Source: DASUBV01 sp036501025
GTDB taxonomy: Bacteria; Actinomycetota; Actinomycetes; Streptosporangiales; Streptosporangiaceae
NCBI GenBank assembly: GCA_036501025.1
Contig: DASYBB010000138.1
Location: 32,383-96,382, forward strand
DNA: 64,000 nucleotides
Direction of reading: 5' to 3'
Shown one piece after another: positions 44,444 to 52,690 of the stretch. Each line of letters opens with the position of its first letter. Positions within the stretch are counted from its first letter, which is position 1. The notes below the pieces were generated by a model. The model saw only the letters and a program-made list of their open reading frames with translations, was not told where the DNA came from and made no database searches. Both the position numbers and the translations under genes were made by a program.

Positions 44444-45517
44444 TCAGCTCACCTCCGCGTAGGCCTGCTCCAGGAGCTCCTCGGGCGGCCCGTCCAGGAT
44501 GCCCGGCCGGGCCAGGCCGTCGAGGACGACCAGCCGCAGCCGGGCCGCGCGGGCCTTCTTGTCCAGCGCCATCGCCGCCCGCAGCTGCGGCCACGCCCCG
44601 GCGTGGTAGGCCACCGGCAGGCCGACCGAGGCGAGGATCTCGCGGTGCCGGGCCGCGGTGGGCGCGTCGAGCCGGCCCGCGAGCCGCCCCACGGCGGCGG
44701 CGTAGACCAGGCCGATCGCGACGGCGTCGCCGTGCCGCATGGTGTAGTCCTCGGCCCGCTCGATGGCGTGCCCGAGGGTGTGGCCGTAGTTGAGGAACTC
44801 GCGCTGGCCGGCCTCGCGCAGGTCGGCCGAGACGACGGCCGCCTTCATGGCGATGGCCCGCTCGACGAGCTCGCGCTCGCTCGCGCCGCCCGGCCGGGCC
44901 GCGCCCGCCGGGTCGGCCTCGACCAGGTCGAGGATGGCCGGATCGGCGATGAACCCGGCCTTGATGACCTCGGCCAGGCCGCTGGCGTACTCGGGCCGGG
45001 GCAGCGTGGCCAGCGTGTCCAGGTCGGCGATCACCCCGGCGGGCGGATGGAAGGCGCCGACCAGGTTCTTGCCCGCCTCGATGTTGACGGCCGTCTTCCC
45101 GCCGATCGCGGCGTCGGCCATGCCGAGCAGGGTCGTCGGGACGAGCACGACGCGGACGCCGCGCAGCCAGGTCGCGGCGACGAAGCCGGCCAGGTCGGTC
45201 ACCGCGCCCCCGCCGACGCCGACGATGACGTCCTGGCGGCCGATCCGGTGGGCGGCCAGCCGGGACCACAGGCCGGCCGCGACCGCGATCTCCTTGGCCG
45301 CCTCGCCGTCGGGGACGGACTCGGCGGCCACCGTGTAGCCGGCCCGGGCCAGCACGTCGCACGCCCCCGCGGCGAGCGCCCCGTGCCCCGCGGCGTGCAC
45401 CACGACCACCGCGCGGGCGGCCGGGCCGACCAGGGAGGGCAGCTCGTCCAGCACCCCGTTCCCCACGACGATCTCGTAGGGCCGCTCGGCGCCGACCGCG
45501 ATCCTGGTCGCGGTCAC
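44444..45517 (-). CDS. aroB: 3-dehydroquinate synthase
   Basis: AroB makes 3-dehydroquinate from DAHP using NAD and zinc. The 357-residue protein has the NAD region DVIVGVGGGAVTDLAGFVAATWLRGV (quoted in part: VGGGAVTDLAGFVAATWLRG), PTTLLGMADAAIGGKTAVN, and the zinc site residues in RREFLNYGHTLGHAIE (GHTLGHA). The start is a GTG overlapping the aroK stop (GTGA). Confidence 0.97.
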   Translation of the reverse strand: MTATRIAVGAERPYEIVVGNGVLDELPSLVGPAARAVVVVHAAGHGALAAGACDVLARAGYTVAAESVPDGEAAKEIAVAAGLWSRLAAHRIGRQDVIVGVGGGAVTDLAGFVAATWLRGVRVVLVPTTLLGMADAAIGGKTAVNIEAGKNLVGAFHPPAGVIADLDTLATLPRPEYASGLAEVIKAGFIADPAILDLVEADPAGAARPGGASERELVERAIAMKAAVVSADLREAGQREFLNYGHTLGHAIERAEDYTMRHGDAVAIGLVYAAAVGRLAGRLDAPTAARHREILASVGLPVAYHAGAWPQLRAAMALDKKARAARLRLVVLDGLARPGILDGPPEELLEQAYAEVS

Positions 45518-46050
45518 GCGCCGGACTCCTTGAGTGCCGTGGCGATCTCGGCGGCGATCTCGGCCGGCTCGCGCTCGTCGGTGGACACGGTGATGGCGGC
45601 GAGGCCGGCGTAGACGGGCCGGCGCTGATCCAGCAGCGTCTTGAGCTGGGCGCGCGGGTTGATGCCGATCAGCAGCGGGCGGGGCTTGTCCAGGCCCACC
45701 CGCTTGGCCAGGTCAGTAAAGCCGGTCTCCAGGTAGACGACCCGGTGGCCGCCGAGCAGTTCCCGGGTGGCCGGGTCGATCACGGCGCCGCCGCCCAGGC
45801 CGACGACGCCGCCGGGGCCGTCGCCGCCCAGCGCCGCGGCGACCGCCGCGCGCTCCAGCTCGCGGAACGCGGGCTCGCCGTCCTCGACGAAGATGTCGCT
45901 GACGGGCTTGCCCGCGACGGCCTCGACGACGGCGTCGGTGTCGGTGTAGCCGACCCCGAGCAGGTCGGCCAGCAGGCCGCCGACGGTGGTCTTGCCCGCG
46001 CCCGGCGGCCCGATCAGGACCGCGGCGGGCGGGCGGGGCGCGCCGCTCAC
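45514..46050 (-). CDS. aroK: Shikimate kinase
   Basis: AroK phosphorylates shikimate at O3. The 178-residue protein has the P-loop LIGPPGAGKTTVGG (residues 12-25), the shikimate Asp in YTDTDAVVEAVAG, FRELE, and GLGGGAVIDPATRELL. The start is GTG overlapping the aroC stop by four bases, so aroC, aroK and aroB are tightly coupled. Confidence 0.97.
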   Translation of the reverse strand: MSGAPRPPAAVLIGPPGAGKTTVGGLLADLLGVGYTDTDAVVEAVAGKPVSDIFVEDGEPAFRELERAAVAAALGGDGPGGVVGLGGGAVIDPATRELLGGHRVVYLETGFTDLAKRVGLDKPRPLLIGINPRAQLKTLLDQRRPVYAGLAAITVSTDEREPAEIAAEIATALKESGA

Positions 46051-47225
46051 CGGATCACCAGCGCCTTCAGGTAGCTGTCGTGGTTGCGGGCGGTTTCCTC
46101 GACGGAGTCACCGCCGAACTTCTCCAGCACGGCGTCCGCGATCACCAGCGCGGTCATGGCCTCGGCGACCACCCCCGCGGCGGGCACGGCGGTGACGTCG
46201 CTGCGCTGGTTGATGGCCTTGGCCGCCTCGCCGGTGCGGACGTCGATCGTGGCCAGCGCGCGGGGGACGGTCGAGATCGGCTTCATGGCGGCCCGGACGC
46301 GGACGGGCTCGCCGGTGCTCATCCCGCCCTCGATCCCGCCGGCCCGGTTGGTCAGCCGCCGGACCCCGCCCTCGGTGTTCTCCATCTCGTCGTGTGCCTG
46401 CGAGCCGCGCCGGGCCGCCGTGGCCAGGCCGTCGCCGATCTCGACGCCCTTGATGGCCTGGATGCTCATCAGCGCCCCGGCCAGCCGGCCATCGAGCCGC
46501 CGGTCCCAGTGCACGTGGCTGCCCACGCCCGGCGGCAGCCCGTAGGCGACGACCTCGACGATCCCGCCCAGGGTGTCGCCGTCCCGCTTGGCCCGGTCGA
46601 TCTCGGCCTGCATGGCCGCGCTGGCGGCCGGGTCCAGGCAGCGGACCGGGTCCGCGTCGACCCGCCCGAGGTCCGCCGGCCGCGGGGCCAGCCCGGCGGG
46701 AGCCTGAACCGAGCCGATGGCGACCACGTGGCTGACGATCTCGGCGCCGATGGCCTGGCGCAGGAACCGGCGGGCGACCTCGCCCAGCGCGACCCGGGCC
46801 GCGGTCTCCCGGGCGCTGGCCCGCTCCAGGACAGCGCGGGCGTCGTCGTAGCCGTACTTCTGCATCCCGGCCAGGTCGGCGTGGCCAGGGCGGGGCCGCG
46901 TCAGCGGCGCGTTCCGGGCCTGCGCGGCGAGGGCCTCCTCGCCGACCGCGTCCGGGGCCATCACGGTTTCCCACTTCGGCCACTCGGTGTTCCCGATCCG
47001 GATGGCGACCGGGCTGCCCAGGGTCCGGCCGTGCCGGACGCCGCCGGTCAGCTCGACCTCGTCCTGCTCGAACTTCATCCGCGCGCCCCGGCCGTACCCG
47101 GCGCGCCGCCGGGCCAGCGCCGCGGCGACATCCGCCGTGGCGACCTCGACTCCGGCGGGCACGCCCTCGCAGATGGCCAGCAGGGCACGGCCGTGTGACT
47201 CTCCAGCAGTCAGCCAGTGCAGCAT
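46047..47225 (-). CDS. aroC: Chorismate synthase
   Basis: AroC converts EPSP to chorismate using reduced FMN. The 392-residue protein starts MLHWLTAGESHGRALLAICEG (quoted in part: TAGESHGRALLA), has RRAGYGRGARMKFEQDEVE, RPGHADLAGMQKYGYDDARAVLERASARETA in its centre (quoted in part: RPGHADLAGMQKYG), and NRAGGIEGGMSTGEP. It is the first gene of the aro operon. The FMN enzyme reductant is not local, although a riboflavin operon lies 15 kb away. Confidence 0.97.
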   Translation of the reverse strand: MLHWLTAGESHGRALLAICEGVPAGVEVATADVAAALARRRAGYGRGARMKFEQDEVELTGGVRHGRTLGSPVAIRIGNTEWPKWETVMAPDAVGEEALAAQARNAPLTRPRPGHADLAGMQKYGYDDARAVLERASARETAARVALGEVARRFLRQAIGAEIVSHVVAIGSVQAPAGLAPRPADLGRVDADPVRCLDPAASAAMQAEIDRAKRDGDTLGGIVEVVAYGLPPGVGSHVHWDRRLDGRLAGALMSIQAIKGVEIGDGLATAARRGSQAHDEMENTEGGVRRLTNRAGGIEGGMSTGEPVRVRAAMKPISTVPRALATIDVRTGEAAKAINQRSDVTAVPAAGVVAEAMTALVIADAVLEKFGGDSVEETARNHDSYLKALVIR

Positions 47226-47414
47226 GCTGCCGATCCTGCCATGGGCATGGCACTGGCCTGACCGGGGCTGGCGTTTCTCGCGACAGGGCGCCGGGTATCA
47301 CCCGCGGCGCACGGCAGGAGCCGTCGCCGCTGGCCAGCTTCGCGGGCTGGATGGGCCGCGCCAGGGGGGCGCGCCCAGGCGACGGCAGCGTGCTTTCCGG
47401 GGGAGGGACGGTTC

Positions 47415-47990
47415 ATGCGCTTGCTCAGGTTTGCCGCCACGGCAGTCCTGCTCGCCATCCCGCTGATGGTCGCAGCGACGCCCGCTACCTACGCCGCGGT
47501 CTCGGGCGGCTCGGGCGGCTCGGCTGGCTCGGCCCGGGACAGCAGCCGCGGGTTCGCCACGCCCGCCGCGGCCACGCCGGGCGCCAGGGTGACCTTCACG
47601 GTCAACTGCGATCAGGGCCTCAACGCCGGCGCCGCGGACGCCATCCTGATCGGCACCACGCTGGGCCTGCCGTCGAGGATCCCGATGAACGCGATCAACG
47701 GCAGCCTGTTCAACTTCAGCATCTCGGTCACGCTGCCGAGCACCATCCGGCCCGGCGCGTACGACCCGGAGATCGAGTGCCCCGGCGGCGTCGCCCCGGC
47801 GAACGCCGAGTTGCTGGTCACGGCCGTTCCGCACGGCGGGGCCGCGACAGGTGACGGCACGACGTCCACGACCTCCAACGGCGGGCTGGCCCTGGGGGGC
47901 CTGGCGCTGATCGGCGTCGGGGCCGTCGCGGGCGGGTTCGCCCTGCGCCGGCGAGCCAGCGCCGGGCCGCGCAGCGGCGGCTCTGCCTGA
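47415..47990 (+). CDS. Secreted protein with C-terminal membrane anchor
   Basis: Function not recognised. The 191-residue product has a signal peptide (about residues 1-28, ending TYAA) and an extracellular beta-rich-looking domain containing two cysteines (VNCDQG and EIECPGG), likely a disulfide. A Thr/Ser linker TTSTTSNGG, a membrane helix (about 155-176) and a short basic tail LRRRASAG follow. The order linker-helix-basic tail is that of a cell-surface anchor, but no LPXTG or LAXTG motif precedes the helix. The ATG has GGGGGAGGGA upstream. It is divergent from aroC with a 189-base gap. Confidence 0.85.
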   Translation: MRLLRFAATAVLLAIPLMVAATPATYAAVSGGSGGSAGSARDSSRGFATPAAATPGARVTFTVNCDQGLNAGAADAILIGTTLGLPSRIPMNAINGSLFNFSISVTLPSTIRPGAYDPEIECPGGVAPANAELLVTAVPHGGAATGDGTTSTTSNGGLALGGLALIGVGAVAGGFALRRRASAGPRSGGSA

Positions 47991-48029
47991 GGGGCTGAGC
48001 CGGCCGCTGGCCGCTCGGATGGTGCCGTT

Positions 48030-48905
48030 CTAGGCGGGACGGGCCGGGCTGAGGGCCAGGGCTATGCCGCGGCGCAGCCGCGAGCCGAGCTGCTGCACGA
48101 CCGCCGAGCCGACCAGGCCGGCCAGCTGCCGGGCGTCGATCATGGGCGCGACAGTCAGCTCGATCAGCAGATCGCCCCCGTCGACGCCGGGATGCAGCGC
48201 GAAGCCGACCAGGGCGCCCGTGGCCGGCGCGCCTGCCGCTGGCGTTCCGCCGCCGGGCGCGGGGAGGGTGGCCAGGACTCCGGTGATGGCCGCCTCCACG
48301 GCGGACTGGATGTCGGGGTCCTCGTCGGGGGGCGGGACCGGGGCGCCCTCGGCCAGGGCCGCCAGCCGGGTGCCCTCGACGGCCAGCGGGACCGGGCCGG
48401 CCACGTCGATGATGACGGCGCAGGAGTCCTCGGCGGCGGCCTGCCAGACCCGGGCGGCGTCGGCGGGCACCGGCCGGGCCGCCGGCTGCCAGCGGGCCAG
48501 TGCCTCGACGCTGGTGAACGCCGGGATGGCACGCCGGCCGTCATGGCCGACGAGCGTGGGCAGGGCCAGGTCGCTGGACTTCTCCCCCGCCGCGGCCGGG
48601 ACAGGCGCCTCCGCCTCGGCCAGGACCGGGACCAGCAGGCGGGCGGTCGCCAGGGCGAGCAGGGCGGCGTGCTCGCTGCCCGTTCCGGCCGCGAACGCGC
48701 CGAGCGCCGCGGCGGCGGCCGGGTCGGCCGAGCCGTCGTCGTCGCGGAACCGCTCGGCGGCGCCCAGGATCCCGCCGGGCATGATTCCGGCGTGCGGCCC
48801 ATTCCCGGCCGAACCCCGTTCGGGTACGCTCGCCTGGACTGAACCGCGCTCGGGTTCGACCCCCGGCGCGCCTGCGCTGCTGACAGCGTTCTCCGGCTCC
48901 GCCAC
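48030..48905 (-). CDS. SseB-like protein
   Basis: A 291-residue cytoplasmic protein with an SseB N-terminal-type domain at about residues 55-190: FAAGTGSEHAALLALATARLL, LVGHDGRRAIPAFTSVEALARW and CAVIIDVAGPVPLAVEG are the recognisable elements. A second alpha/beta portion with acidic DEDPDIQSAVEAAITG follows. SseB proteins in actinomycetes are common and of unknown function. The GTG at 48905 was chosen because the longer frame to 49217 has unrelated, low-quality sequence. It is convergent with the 47415 gene and divergent from the unrecognised pair at 49056. Confidence 0.8.
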   Translation of the reverse strand: MAEPENAVSSAGAPGVEPERGSVQASVPERGSAGNGPHAGIMPGGILGAAERFRDDDGSADPAAAAALGAFAAGTGSEHAALLALATARLLVPVLAEAEAPVPAAAGEKSSDLALPTLVGHDGRRAIPAFTSVEALARWQPAARPVPADAARVWQAAAEDSCAVIIDVAGPVPLAVEGTRLAALAEGAPVPPPDEDPDIQSAVEAAITGVLATLPAPGGGTPAAGAPATGALVGFALHPGVDGGDLLIELTVAPMIDARQLAGLVGSAVVQQLGSRLRRGIALALSPARPA

Positions 48906-49055
48906 GGGCCCACTGTAGCCGCGGCGGGGCGGCCGGGCGGGCGGGCGCGGCGCCGCCCCTGGCCGCGCCGCCGAGTCCCGGAAGATACCCTTGCGCCCTG
49001 TTACGACCAGGTCGGCCGAAGCAGTTGAGGACGTATTTCGCGATATGAGAGTCTC

Positions 49056-49577
49056 ATGGCACTGCAGGACAGTCTGACCAGAGGCGACAGGGGTGCCCAG
49101 GTTGACCGGACTCCCATGGCCATAGAGCCGGGAACGCTGATGCACAAGGCGATTCCCCCACGTATGGTGGAGCCGTACCTGACTGGCCGGCGCTCGATCA
49201 TCGCCGGGTTCGTCCACCGGGTCGCGGACAGTTCCTATACCGACCCCGGTGAGTACTACAGCGCAATGAGCCTGGGCTACGAGGGCTCCGAGTTCACTCC
49301 CGACATGGGCGAGCTGTATCTCCTCCGCTGGCGGGCCGTGCGCACGGAGTCCTACCAGGTCCCCTACTCGGTCGCCCTCGGCGGCGACTGGGCCATGAAA
49401 CCGCCGTTCACCGGCACCGGCTACGCGGCCAACCCGGTCCGCCCGGTGCCCGAGTTCTTCACAGACCCGATTCCCGTCCCCGTGGGGGCGGAAATCTACC
49501 GGATCTCCGCCGGGCGGGCCGAGTTCATCGCCCGCTACGACGGCCAGGTGTGGCTTCGCCCGTCAGGGGGGGTTTGA
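49056..49577 (+). CDS. Unrecognised 173-residue protein, first of a coupled pair
   Basis: I do not recognise this family. The protein is well composed (aromatic-rich, not low complexity) and soluble, with PRMVEPYLTGRRSIIAGFVHRV, EYYSAMSLGYEGSEF, GELYLLRWRAVRTESY and GAEIYRISAGRAEFIARYDG as its most distinctive segments (each quoted in part). No signal peptide or helix is present. The start at 49056 lacks a good ribosome binding site; an internal ATG (MAIEPGTLMHK, residue 21) may be the true start. Its stop is two bases before the start of the next gene, so the two are cotranslated. Base composition is slightly lower in GC than its neighbours at the 5' end. Confidence 0.75.
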   Translation: MALQDSLTRGDRGAQVDRTPMAIEPGTLMHKAIPPRMVEPYLTGRRSIIAGFVHRVADSSYTDPGEYYSAMSLGYEGSEFTPDMGELYLLRWRAVRTESYQVPYSVALGGDWAMKPPFTGTGYAANPVRPVPEFFTDPIPVPVGAEIYRISAGRAEFIARYDGQVWLRPSGGV

Positions 49578-49579
49578 CA

Positions 49580-50749
49580 ATGCGTTACCGGCTGATGGCA
49601 ACGTACCGGGGCGCGCCCTACGAGGCGGGCGTGGGGCCTGCCGACGGCACGGTCGTCCTGTTCGCCGCGTGCCCGCCGCCGGAGGAGCTCGGCTTCGAGC
49701 CGGCCACCGGGCACTGGCGCAAGGAACTGCGGCTCGGTGACGTCCAGGCGGTCTGGCAGTCCCGGCCGGTCGGCGTGTTCCGCGGCGACCGCTGCATCGT
49801 GCTGGACGACCTCGGCGACCGGCTGCACATCGGGTACCTCGGCCACGACGCCTACCGGGCCGAGGAACTCGGCTACTGGCAGGTGGACCGCGGCGTCTTC
49901 GAGCTGGTCGCCGCCCGCGACGAGGTCACCGACATCGTCGAGGAGCGGACGGACTACCCCGGCGCCGCCCCGGCGCCCCGGACCGCCCCGCAGCCGGCGG
50001 GCGCGACGAACGGGCTCGGCGGGATGAACGGGCTCGGCGAGATGAACGGGCTCGGCGCCGTGACCGCGCCCAGCCGGCGGATCCTGGCCGAGAGCAACGT
50101 CGCGCTGCCCCCGCCGCCCGCCTCCGGCGCGCCGCTGCCCCTGGAGGCGGAGGCGCTCCGCGCGGCCTCGGCCTCCGCGTCATCCCGCCGCGACGCCTTC
50201 GCCGGGCCGGCCGGCCGCGACGTTCTGGCCCGTCCGGGCACGAGCGGGTCGCTGGCCAGCACCGTCACCCCGGTCAACCCCGTTCCGCCAGGTGGTTTTG
50301 TCCCGGCGGCGAGCAGCCTGCCCGTCACTGCCCCGGCCCTGCACCCGGCTCCGGTCGCCCCGGCGGCCGTGTCCCCGCCGCCCTGGGGCGTGCCGCCGCA
50401 GTCGGCACCGCCGCCCCCGGCGCCGGCGCCGCGACGGCGGCGGGCGGCCCGGCAGCGGACCGCCACCGTGCAGGTCTTCAGCGAGCTGGCCGGGCTGGCG
50501 GCCATCCCGGCGTCGTCCTACTCGGTCGGCGAGGAGGTCGACGGCGCGATGTGCCTGCTGGAGACGCCCGGCGGCTTCGAGGTCTTCAGCTGCTCGGGGG
50601 GCGCCCGGCACGAGGTCCGCGTCTTCTCCGACGAGGAGTCGGCCTGCTTCTACCTGTTCGGCGTCCTGGCCGCGGAAGCGGTCCGGACCGGCGCCCTGGC
50701 CCCCGGCCCGGCGGCCGCGTTCGCTGGCGAGGGACTGCCCCGGCGCTAG
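49580..50749 (+). CDS. Unrecognised 389-residue protein, second of a coupled pair
   Basis: Function unknown. There are two folded parts: an N-terminal domain (about residues 1-125, MRYRLMATYRGAPYEAGVG, GDRLHIGYLGHDAYRAEELGY) and a C-terminal domain (about 300-375, VQVFSELAGLAAIPASSYSVGEEVDG in part, then LLETPGGFEVFSCSGG and DEESACFYLFGVLAAEAV). A Pro/Ala-rich linker of about 170 residues joins them and contains a hexapeptide repeat NGLGGMNGLGEMNGLG. The ATG is preceded by a run of seven G and lies two bases after the previous stop. The domain layout suggests a structural or partner-binding role, but this is inference. Confidence 0.8.
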   Translation: MRYRLMATYRGAPYEAGVGPADGTVVLFAACPPPEELGFEPATGHWRKELRLGDVQAVWQSRPVGVFRGDRCIVLDDLGDRLHIGYLGHDAYRAEELGYWQVDRGVFELVAARDEVTDIVEERTDYPGAAPAPRTAPQPAGATNGLGGMNGLGEMNGLGAVTAPSRRILAESNVALPPPPASGAPLPLEAEALRAASASASSRRDAFAGPAGRDVLARPGTSGSLASTVTPVNPVPPGGFVPAASSLPVTAPALHPAPVAPAAVSPPPWGVPPQSAPPPPAPAPRRRRAARQRTATVQVFSELAGLAAIPASSYSVGEEVDGAMCLLETPGGFEVFSCSGGARHEVRVFSDEESACFYLFGVLAAEAVRTGALAPGPAAAFAGEGLPRR

Positions 50750-50841
50750 CGTCCCGGCCGGGCCGCGCGCTCGCGGCTTAACCCCGGTGCCCCGCGGGAA
50801 AGAAGCTGCTCGACGGGTCGCTGGGGGGCGGGGGTGGCACG

Positions 50842-51570
50842 ATGCAGGGCACGCGCCCCCGCGCGCCCGACGGCGAGCGGCGCCCGCCGGCCCGACCGCC
50901 GGCTCGCCGGGCCCGGCGCCGGGCCGGGCCGATGGCATGGCTGAACGTGCTGGCGGCGGTGCTGGTCGGAGCCGGGATCACGATCGCCTTCGTCGGCCAC
51001 GACACGCTGCGCTGGGCCCCGCCGCCGGTCCCGCCCCCGTGGGCGGCCGGCCACCCCGCCCATCCCCCGCAGTACCGCTACCGGGTCCGCCCGCGCGCCC
51101 TGGCGCCGGCCGAGCCGGTCAGCATCGACATCCCGGCCATCAGGGTCCGGGCCAAGATCATCAATCTCGGGCTCGCGCCGGACGGCAGCATCAGCGTGCC
51201 GCCGCTCAGCACGCCGACCGTGACGGGCTGGTATGACCGCGGCCCGGCGCCCGGATCCCCCGGCGCCTCGGTCATCCTCGGCCATGTCGACGCCACCGGC
51301 GTGGGCCCGGCGGTTTTCTATTACCTGGGCAATCTTCGACCCGGAAACCGGATATATGTCCGGCTGAGCAGCGGCCGCACGGCGATATTCGAGGCATATT
51401 CGGTAGCTGAGTACCTGAAGACCAGGTTTCCGACAGCGCGTGTCTACGGGTATACCAGCTGGCCGACGCTGCGGCTCGTCACGTGTGGCGGGTACTACGA
51501 CGCCCGGACGCGCCACTATCTCGGAAACACTGTTGTCTTTGCCACCTACGTCGGCCAGCGGCGCTCGTGA
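50842..51570 (+). CDS. Class F-like sortase
   Basis: Sortases cleave surface-protein sorting signals and attach them to peptidoglycan. The 242-residue protein has a basic N-terminal tail, one membrane helix (about 31-50), a Pro-rich linker and the sortase fold. Catalytic His148 is in SVILGHVDATG and Cys215 in LRLVTCGGYYDARTRHY, with a downstream Arg. The short TCGG motif and the SIDIPAIRVRAKI start of the fold are typical of actinobacterial class F enzymes, whose substrates are mostly unknown. No LPXTG-type protein is nearby. Confidence 0.92.
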   Translation: MQGTRPRAPDGERRPPARPPARRARRRAGPMAWLNVLAAVLVGAGITIAFVGHDTLRWAPPPVPPPWAAGHPAHPPQYRYRVRPRALAPAEPVSIDIPAIRVRAKIINLGLAPDGSISVPPLSTPTVTGWYDRGPAPGSPGASVILGHVDATGVGPAVFYYLGNLRPGNRIYVRLSSGRTAIFEAYSVAEYLKTRFPTARVYGYTSWPTLRLVTCGGYYDARTRHYLGNTVVFATYVGQRRS

Positions 51571-51847
51571 TCTGAGGATATCTGCCCAGCTAGGCCGGAT
51601 GGTACGACTTCGCCGGACGGGTCGCGCTAATTGGCGCCGCGATTTTCTAAACATGGCATCAGCCGCGTCAGGAAAATTACTATTCGGCTAACTCAATGCG
51701 AATCCCCCTTGACGCAAAAAGAGCCTGAAACTAACTTTGGGGTGATCGAGGAATTCCTGTGCTGTGCGGCTTCTGGGCCGGACGACCAATTCCTGGGGAC
51801 CGCACGGCAGCGCGCAATATGCGCGCAGGCGGCAACAAGGAGGTCCC
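51571..51847 (+). promoter_or_regulatory. AT-richer control region of the peptidoglycan-binding protein
   Basis: This gap is clearly lower in GC than its surroundings and holds no supported gene. TTGACG (51709-51714), 17 bases, TAACTT (51732-51737) make a good housekeeping-type promoter. The predicted leader of about 105 bases contains complementary CTGTGCGG and CCGCACGGCAG segments and a 7-base hairpin GCGCGCA-ATA-TGCGCGC (51810-51826), just before AAGGAGGT. Confidence 0.6.
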
Positions 51848-52408
51848 ATGAGGTCACTCGTGCATCGGGTATTCGTCGGCGTACTCGGCCTGGCCGCCGT
51901 CGCCATGATGGCGACGCTCGTCAGCGCCGCGCCGGCCAGCGCGGCCACCGCCACGGCCAAGACCGGCGGCCCGAGCCACGTATGGACGACCAACGTGAGA
52001 TGGCCGTTCGTCCGGCCGGGGAGCCGGGGCGAGCGGGTGTTCGCCATCCAGTACCTGCTCCAGCAGAAGGGGTTCCGGGTCCCCGCCACCGGCTTCTACG
52101 GCACGATCACGACCGGCGCCGTGAAGACCTTCCAGCGCAACCGGGGCCTGAACCCCAGCGGCAACGTCGGCCCCTCGACCTGGGACCGGCTGATCGTCAC
52201 GCTGCGGCGCGGCGACAGCGGCTCGGCGGTCCGGGCCGTCCAGCACAACTTCCGGTTCGCCTACGGCTTCCGCGTCCTGCCGGTCACCGGATTCTTCGGG
52301 CCGCAGACCCAGGCCGCGGTCAGGTCCTTCCAGCGCGGCTCCCGGCTGCCGGTCACCGGCGTCGTCAACTCGCCGACCTGGATGACCATCATCCGGTTCG
52401 AAAGGTAG
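51848..52408 (+). CDS. Secreted protein with two peptidoglycan-binding domains
   Basis: A 186-residue exported protein: signal peptide (about 1-33, ending AAPASAA), then two tandem PG_binding_1 domains. The first is at about 55-110 (PGSRGERVFAIQYLLQQKGF, TGFYGTITTGAVKTFQRNRGL), the second at about 115-180 (RGDSGSAVRAVQHNFRFAYGF, TGFFGPQTQAAVRSFQRGSRL). No catalytic domain is attached, so it may be a wall-binding adaptor or non-enzymatic component. The ATG is preceded by AAGGAGGT. It follows the sortase gene, with its own promoter, and ends at a strong terminator. Confidence 0.93.
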   Translation: MRSLVHRVFVGVLGLAAVAMMATLVSAAPASAATATAKTGGPSHVWTTNVRWPFVRPGSRGERVFAIQYLLQQKGFRVPATGFYGTITTGAVKTFQRNRGLNPSGNVGPSTWDRLIVTLRRGDSGSAVRAVQHNFRFAYGFRVLPVTGFFGPQTQAAVRSFQRGSRLPVTGVVNSPTWMTIIRFER

Positions 52409-52428
52409 GAACCGCACCGCCAACCGAG

Positions 52429-52470
52429 AGCGGGCAGCCAGCGCCGTTACGACGGCGCTGGCTGCCCGCT
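52429..52470. terminator. Strong terminator hairpin after the peptidoglycan-binding gene
   Basis: A perfect 18-base inverted repeat (arms 52429-52446 and 52453-52470) with a six-base loop TTACGA, starting 20 bases after the stop codon. It is the most stable hairpin I can see in the window. Confidence 0.85.
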
Positions 52471-52579
52471 GGCACGACCCGGCATGATCCCCGGCATCAC
52501 CCCGGCCGACCGCGTTGATCTACCTGCAGTGTTGTCAAAGTTCACTCCGAGCGGTTTGCGAGGCGACTATGGTGCAATT

Positions 52580-52625
52580 GCCGGCGGGGCTGAAGGTCCC
52601 CCGCTCCCCAAGCAGCCCCGCCGGC
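52580..52625 (+). promoter_or_regulatory. Leader hairpin before the aldose epimerase gene
   Basis: GCCGGCGGGGCTG and CAGCCCCGCCGGC form a perfect 13-base stem with a 20-base loop, ending 65 bases before the start codon. It could be an attenuator or an operator; no known riboswitch class matches. Confidence 0.45.
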
Positions 52626-52690
52626 GCAAACCTTCGCCCGGAGCATTCACCAGCCGCCGGAGCTGCCACGGGCACCGCGCAAAGGACACC

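Noticed and set aside
47748..47762. LPSTI in the secreted protein as a sortase signal
   Set aside because: It lies mid-domain, not before the C-terminal helix, and the last position is not Gly.
51738..51847. Cyclic-di-AMP (ydaO) riboswitch in the leader of the peptidoglycan-binding gene
   Set aside because: GGGGTGA occurs but directly at the promoter, and the other conserved blocks are missing.
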